A stretch of 64,000 bases of DNA. Origin: JADHUC01 sp964623055. GTDB lineage: Bacteria; Planctomycetota; Planctomycetia; Pirellulales; Pirellulaceae. The notes under the pieces are model-generated. The model had not been told where the DNA came from and did not search any database. It saw nothing but the letters and a program-made list of their open reading frames with translations. The stretch lies in contig CAZURK010000003.1 in the NCBI GenBank assembly GCA_964623055.1, positions 111,889 to 175,888 on the forward strand, written 5' to 3'. The translations under genes were made by a program, and so were the position numbers. Positions 59,512 to 64,000 of the stretch are shown here, one piece after another (within the stretch, counting starts at the first letter, position 1; each line of letters begins with the position of its first letter).

Positions 59512-62500
59512 CTATTCCCGTTGCGTTGCAAAACACCTTACTCGACCATCCTGATTGCAGAGAAACAGGCGTCCCTCGATTGCTGCGAGACTATCCCACT
59601 CCGGAGCTCGCTCGAGTTTGTACTCCATGAGTTTTCTACCATCCGTAGCAGAGGCGGCCCAAAGGACTCCCCCCATCCTGCCTTCGTACGCCTTTGCCAG
59701 ATCGCCTTCTGGGAACAGTGCGGGAGTACCGGCCACGAACAGGACGTCGTCCGCCAACGCAATGGCTTTGCCCGTCAAGGGTATCTTGGTCTGCCATAAC
59801 TCCCGATACTCCCGTTTCGCTGCCAGCCGCGGCGGCTCATCGGACAGTTCACCGGCAAACAGCGTGTACGCGTTCTGCCGGACGTCGTACGTGTCATAGC
59901 GTCCAGGCGGATAACCTCTGACTTCATAGTAACGCTTACCATCCATGACCAGGATGTCCCCTCGCACCCCCAACTGCGAGGTCCAACGATCGTAGTACAG
60001 TTCCGTATCAATCGTCCAGAAACTGCGATGGTGCGGCGTTTTCTCAGCAAAGCCGTGCGACGTGATCAAATGGGGCAGGATACGCTCACCTGGGCCGGGT
60101 GAGTCGAGGTTCTTCTTGAACGCCTGGTGCCTGAGGAACAGGTGATCTCCTCTGGCCAGCAGAACGTCGTCTTTGTTTCCTTGAACACCGCCAGCACCAG
60201 TACCACCCAGCGCCGTGATCTTGCTCACGATCGGATGCCCATTCTCGTCATAGGGCCCGTACAAGTTTCTCTGATGAATCATCCGGCCGGTTTCTGGATC
60301 CAGTCCGAACAGGAACAGCCCGCCGTCAACAAAGGAGTTCCGGCCTGCCACAAAATAGGCGATGCCGTCTTGAACCAAAACACTTCCACAAACCGGCCAG
60401 GCCGACTCAAGCTGTTCGTGGGCGCAAATCAGCCGATCAGGTAATGCTTTGAACCGCCATATCAATGAGCCATCCCCGGCCCTCAGGCAATACACCCAAC
60501 CATCGCGCGAACCGAACAAGAGCCGCCCTTCATACCAAGTCGGCGGTGAATCCACGCGTCCGCCAGCCGTGTAGTTCCACTGCAACCTGCCATCATCAGC
60601 GTTCAAGGCGCACACGGCGTGCGCGTCCACGTCCGCGACGAAGACTTGCCCCGCCACAATCACCGGCGGGCTGGCACGGGTGCTCAGTTGTGTTTGCCAC
60701 AAGGGCTTGAGGTGCCCACCTACCGCCGCTTGGGTACTCCCGCTGCGACGAGAATCATGCCGATAGGTTGGCCAATCTTGGTTAGACTGCACATGGTCGG
60801 TTGGAGTCTGGACGGATCCGTAGGCCGGTCCTTTTTCCAGTTGCGGGTGAATAGCGATATCCAGGAGTTGGCCGGAGGATCTCAAGCCCGGCTCGGCAGC
60901 CAACGCGTTCAACGAGTTAAGTTGCACTTTGTTGCCGCACGAGCAGGCCGGCGGTCCGAGATACAGCAGGCCGTTGCAGGGCAGGTGGCCGATACCGCAG
61001 GTGCTGCGTCCCCACGGGGTCGGAAATTCCCCAGAGCCGTCCAACGCCAGAAAGTCGCTGCCCCCGGAGGCCGTATTGATATACCAGCGCGTCGTAATAC
61101 GGTTCTCGTAGCAGCGATCGTGGCCCATAGGACCTGTGACCTGCTGGGAAAGGGTCTTGATCACTTCGCCGGTCAACGGATTGTAAGCCTTGTTGTTTGC
61201 CGTCCAAACGGCGCCGTCGGTCAGCAGTACGTCCGGTGTCTTGTGATGATTCATTCGGGTACTTGCCGTCCACAGTTTCGCGCCGTCCTGGATGGCAAAC
61301 GCCGTCAGCGATCTTTGCACAGCCAGGTAAACGGCCTGATCGGCAAGAACCAGCTTCACCGTATTTCGCCGCGCTCCCGGCGACAGATACTCTCTTCCCT
61401 TCCTACCGCTGCCTGCATCGCCGCCATCCTGCCTCAGATCGGCACGCCAGCGCTGCTCACCGGAATTCCGGTCGAGGCAAGCCACGAAGTCCAGCGTTGC
61501 GTAGACCGCATACGGGCCGCGAACGGCCAGGGACGAACCCTGATAGGCGCGCGTGGCGTCGCCCTTTTTCTCCCAGAGCCTACGCCCGGAAACCGCATCG
61601 ATGGCCACGATCGAACAGGTCGGATTATCGCGATGCACAATCCTGGGGCTGTACACTTCTTCGGGAAAGCCGGTATCGCCAAGCGTGAACTGCCCGCCGC
61701 CCACCGAAGACGTATCGACGGGGTCCCCGACGACCGCGAACAGCACACCACGGTCGTAGACGAACTCCTGTGTCATCTCCGTACCGTCGTAGCGTTTGAG
61801 AATCTTGCCCGTCGTCGCCTCGAAAACCGTTATCGGCGCATTCAGACCTGGCGTGCAGTACACCTGGCCATCGACGGCGACCAACTGACGCTGCAATTGG
61901 GACGGCGTGAGCTTGATGAAGATGTTGGTCGGATGCCAGTCGGGAAACGCGTGCCGCCACAGCACAATGCCGTTGAATGCGTCACGACAGATGAGAGAGA
62001 ACTTGCCCGGCAAGGCTGGTTGTTCGACGGATGCATGGTCTTCGATCGAGAACAGCCTGCCCTCGGCAGAAATCAGGCTGTTGATTGACGGCATGCCGAG
62101 GTGTGAACGGGTCCAGACGGGATCGGTGATCCACTGAAGATGCCGAGGCGGACCCACCACGCTGTCGCGCGCCACCGCATTGTTGTCGGCCCCATGATAG
62201 TGCTGCGGCCACTGATCGATATCATTCGGCCACGGCTTGACTGTCTTGTCACCATCGATCCATGCCACGCCATTTGGCGCCAGCACTCGCATGACTTCAT
62301 CCATCGGCAGCTTGCCGAGGTCGTCCGCGACAACCAGGTTGACGAGATTATCCACATAGGGCAATCGCTCACCCGTCCACGGCGCGACGGACACCTTCCC
62401 GTACAGGCCAAGCGACTGAATATGACTTCGGGCAGCGGTCACATCTGCATCGAGGCCGTGTACGACAAAGCCGTCGCCGGCGTACAGTTCCGCAGTGCGT

Positions 62501-62637
62501 TTTCCGTCACCACAGTAGAGGTGGACAATCAGTCCGCCTTTGACGCCGACAACATCCGCGACGCTGCTTGCATCTTCCTTTGCGCTCAGCACGCTGCCGC
62601 ACAGCATCAAGAGAGCGGTTAGTAAATAGCGTTTCAT
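59512..62637 (-). CDS. Secreted methyltransferase-like/PQQ-propeller fusion, copy 3
   Basis: A 1041-residue exported protein. The ATG at 62637 gives the signal peptide MKRYLLTALLMLCGSVLSAK. Methyltransferase-like motif I is VHLYCGDGKRTAELY (39-53), with VHGLDADVTAARSHI and GERLPYVDNLVNLVVADDL. The propeller part contains IDQWPQHYHGADNNAVARDS, CRDAFNGIVLWRHAFPDW, DWPTYRHDSRRSGSTQAAVG and YCLRAGDGSLIWRFKALPDR. The Cys cluster is PPACSCGNKVQLNSLNAL. It ends RAPEWDSLAAIEGRLFLCNQ. Its stop TAG abuts the GH92 frame with no spacer, so they are one operon. Confidence 0.85.
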   Translation of the reverse strand: MKRYLLTALLMLCGSVLSAKEDASSVADVVGVKGGLIVHLYCGDGKRTAELYAGDGFVVHGLDADVTAARSHIQSLGLYGKVSVAPWTGERLPYVDNLVNLVVADDLGKLPMDEVMRVLAPNGVAWIDGDKTVKPWPNDIDQWPQHYHGADNNAVARDSVVGPPRHLQWITDPVWTRSHLGMPSINSLISAEGRLFSIEDHASVEQPALPGKFSLICRDAFNGIVLWRHAFPDWHPTNIFIKLTPSQLQRQLVAVDGQVYCTPGLNAPITVFEATTGKILKRYDGTEMTQEFVYDRGVLFAVVGDPVDTSSVGGGQFTLGDTGFPEEVYSPRIVHRDNPTCSIVAIDAVSGRRLWEKKGDATRAYQGSSLAVRGPYAVYATLDFVACLDRNSGEQRWRADLRQDGGDAGSGRKGREYLSPGARRNTVKLVLADQAVYLAVQRSLTAFAIQDGAKLWTASTRMNHHKTPDVLLTDGAVWTANNKAYNPLTGEVIKTLSQQVTGPMGHDRCYENRITTRWYINTASGGSDFLALDGSGEFPTPWGRSTCGIGHLPCNGLLYLGPPACSCGNKVQLNSLNALAAEPGLRSSGQLLDIAIHPQLEKGPAYGSVQTPTDHVQSNQDWPTYRHDSRRSGSTQAAVGGHLKPLWQTQLSTRASPPVIVAGQVFVADVDAHAVCALNADDGRLQWNYTAGGRVDSPPTWYEGRLLFGSRDGWVYCLRAGDGSLIWRFKALPDRLICAHEQLESAWPVCGSVLVQDGIAYFVAGRNSFVDGGLFLFGLDPETGRMIHQRNLYGPYDENGHPIVSKITALGGTGAGGVQGNKDDVLLARGDHLFLRHQAFKKNLDSPGPGERILPHLITSHGFAEKTPHHRSFWTIDTELYYDRWTSQLGVRGDILVMDGKRYYEVRGYPPGRYDTYDVRQNAYTLFAGELSDEPPRLAAKREYRELWQTKIPLTGKAIALADDVLFVAGTPALFPEGDLAKAYEGRMGGVLWAASATDGRKLMEYKLERAPEWDSLAAIEGRLFLCNQDGRVRCFATQRE

Positions 62638-62848
62638 CCTTGGATCCTTATCGAATTCGACCGTTTGACTTCGCAATGCAGATCCCATTCAACGCGTCCG
62701 GTTGATGAATCGAATCCTTGGCCTAAATCGAAGAGCTATCATGGATTACCTTCTTAGCCGCACTCGACCGCCTTTGGGTCGAGTTGACAGGCAGTGACTC
62801 AGGATTCGCTTACCTACGTTCAGCACTTTACTTCGTCATGGCTTCATG

Positions 62849-63490
62849 CTACCCATCGTCCAAGGACTTGACCTTGACGTTCTTGACCAGCACCACGCTG
62901 CCGGGATCGTGTGCCTGAATCCCGATGGTGCCGGACGACAGCTTCCTCGAACCCTGAACGTCGGACGGCTCGTCGTAGGTCAGAACGGTCTTGCCGTCGA
63001 CTTTCGTCTCGATCGTCTTTCCTCGTACGATGATCTCGTATTTGAACCACTCGTTGTCCTTGGCGGGCGCTTCCAGATTCTTTGCGACGATGTAGATGCT
63101 GCCCGTTCTAACAGGGTCTTTGTGCGAGTTGTCGATCTGCGCCTCATGCCCGATCGGCCAGCCCTTGTCTTGATACTTGGTGTGAAAGAAGATGCCGCCG
63201 TTCGCGCCGGGCGTGGTCATCACGTCGGCGACGAAATGAAAATCTATCATCTCCTTCCCTTCGCCGTCATAGTAAATCATCGACGGCTTGCCATGGCACT
63301 TGATCGCGCAGTCCTCGATCGAAAAGCTCTCCGGGTTCCATTGGTCGATCCGCCAACCGCTGAAGTCCTTGCCGTTGAACAGCAGGATCCAGCCGTCCTG
63401 CTTTTCCGCCTCGGTGAGTGTGTTATCCGCGGCGACCGCACCCGTGCAGCAGAGAGCGACAATCAGATTCATCAAGAAAAACAGTCTCAT
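62849..63490 (-). CDS. Secreted DUF1080 protein
   Basis: A 213-residue exported protein starting MRLFFLMNLIVALCCTGAVA. The ATG at 63490 is preferred because the open frame further upstream only reads antisense-like sequence from the neighbouring PQQ gene. DUF1080 signatures are GWILLFNGKDFSGWRIDQWN, PGANGGIFFHTKYQDKGWPI, GHEAQIDNSH and GTIGIQAHDPGSVVLVKNVK. Third DUF1080 gene in the window. It sits between two PQQ fusions, about 180 bases from the right-hand one and 210 from the left-hand one. Confidence 0.87.
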   Translation of the reverse strand: MRLFFLMNLIVALCCTGAVAADNTLTEAEKQDGWILLFNGKDFSGWRIDQWNPESFSIEDCAIKCHGKPSMIYYDGEGKEMIDFHFVADVMTTPGANGGIFFHTKYQDKGWPIGHEAQIDNSHKDPVRTGSIYIVAKNLEAPAKDNEWFKYEIIVRGKTIETKVDGKTVLTYDEPSDVQGSRKLSSGTIGIQAHDPGSVVLVKNVKVKSLDDG

Positions 63491-63672
63491 CGTTAGTCCT
63501 CCATATCTTGAAAACAACTCACAATCAACAACGCAACAACTCGATATCGACTCATTGCGGTTTACGGATACCTTTGACTTGCTCATACCGGATTCGTCTT
63601 CCCTTGGCCGGGTATTGATCGAGGACCGCTTGTAGTACTCACGATCATGGTGTGGTTTCCTTGGAGAGAGCC

Positions 63673-64000
63673 TTATTCCCCCATGCACTGCACGGTGCCG
63701 TCGGCGAGCGAGATGTAGAGGTGCCGTTTCGCGACGGCGATGCTGTCCCAAACAACGGCTGAAGGGAGTTTGTGTTCGGCAAGCTGTTCACCATTGGCGG
63801 CTGAGAGAGCAAGGAGACTGCCGCCCAACTTTCCGTTGTAGGTAGCTACGTAATTCTCCCAGGTGGGGTCTTTGAATCTCATCGGCTCGCCGGCCACGAA
63901 GATCACATCACCGGCTTTGGTCATCGCCCGCCCGTTGATCGGCAATGGGACTTTCAAATCCTTCCCCATTAGCGTATACGCGTTCGTCCTGGGATCAAAG
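63673..64000 (-). CDS. PQQ-propeller protein, C-terminal end (cut by window edge)
   Basis: The visible 108 residues are the last blades of a PQQ-like propeller: FDPRTNAYTLMGKDLKVPLP, VIFVAGEPMRFKDPTWENYV, GGSLLALSAANGEQLAEHKL and the terminal WDSIAVAKRHLYISLADGTV. The end CMGE matches the other methyltransferase-PQQ fusions, so it is probably a fourth full copy whose methyltransferase-like start lies to the right of the window. Confidence 0.75.
   Translation of the reverse strand, partial: FDPRTNAYTLMGKDLKVPLPINGRAMTKAGDVIFVAGEPMRFKDPTWENYVATYNGKLGGSLLALSAANGEQLAEHKLPSAVVWDSIAVAKRHLYISLADGTVQCMGE

Noticed and set aside
60619..62088. Long plus-strand open frame (489 codons)
   Set aside because: Antisense shadow of PQQ fusion 3, with no recognisable domain.

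Overview
The window looks like a Planctomycetes-type chromosome segment (high GC, no SusC/SusD or TonB genes, many secreted S1 sulfatases, DUF1080 proteins, HzsA-like and PQQ-propeller proteins with Sec signal peptides). It is a polysaccharide-utilisation region. I see seven formylglycine sulfatases (one cut by the left edge) plus a sulfatase tail remnant, three GH117-like hydrolases, two GH82-like iota-carrageenases (one frameshifted), a GH110-like beta-helix, GH29, GH95, GH78, GH106 and GH92 enzymes, three DUF1080 proteins, and a family of secreted methyltransferase-like/PQQ-propeller fusions. The GH82 + GH117 + GH110 + sulfatase set points to sulfated red-algal galactans (carrageenan, agar or porphyran) in a marine setting. 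GH78/GH106/GH92/GH95 add side-chain rhamnose, mannose and fucose or L-galactose. These family assignments come from motif recognition, not from a search.
Layout. 1-1.4 kb: choline-sulfatase end and a HicA/HicB-like small gene pair. 1.4-3.6 kb (minus): DUF1080 and a sulfatase. 4.0-11.7 kb (plus): sulfatase, two GH117, sulfatase, sulfatase tail remnant, DUF1080. 12.2-15.1 kb (minus): a lipoprotein and a glycerophosphodiesterase. 15.5-24.7 kb (plus): GH29 with two in-frame amber codons, GH82, GH117, sulfatase, frameshifted GH82, PQQ remnant, FGE-like protein. 25.4-64.0 kb (all minus): GH110-like, PQQ fusion 1, GxxExxY protein, the tight GH106-GH78-FAD oxidoreductase operon, a small secreted protein, PQQ fusion 2 with a sulfatase, an inserted diadenylate-cyclase-like module, sulfatase plus VOC protein, a lipoprotein propeller, an HzsA-like diheme protein, GH95, GH92, PQQ fusion 3, DUF1080 and the end of a further PQQ fusion.
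The locus is heavily worked over. There are at least five gene remnants, three orphan signal-peptide reading frames, and many palindromic repeats. In several places a palindrome lies inside a reading frame and is translated (sulfatase tail at 5.9 kb, HzsA-like protein at 52.8 kb, start of the GH110-like gene at 27.2 kb, PQQ fusion 1 at 30.2-30.3 kb), reminiscent of Rickettsia palindromic elements. The best candidates for something undescribed are the repeated secreted methyltransferase-PQQ fusion family, the repeat-bracketed DAC-like module, the double-amber GH29 gene, and the in-frame palindromes. I saw no rRNA, tRNA, CRISPR array or intact transposase.
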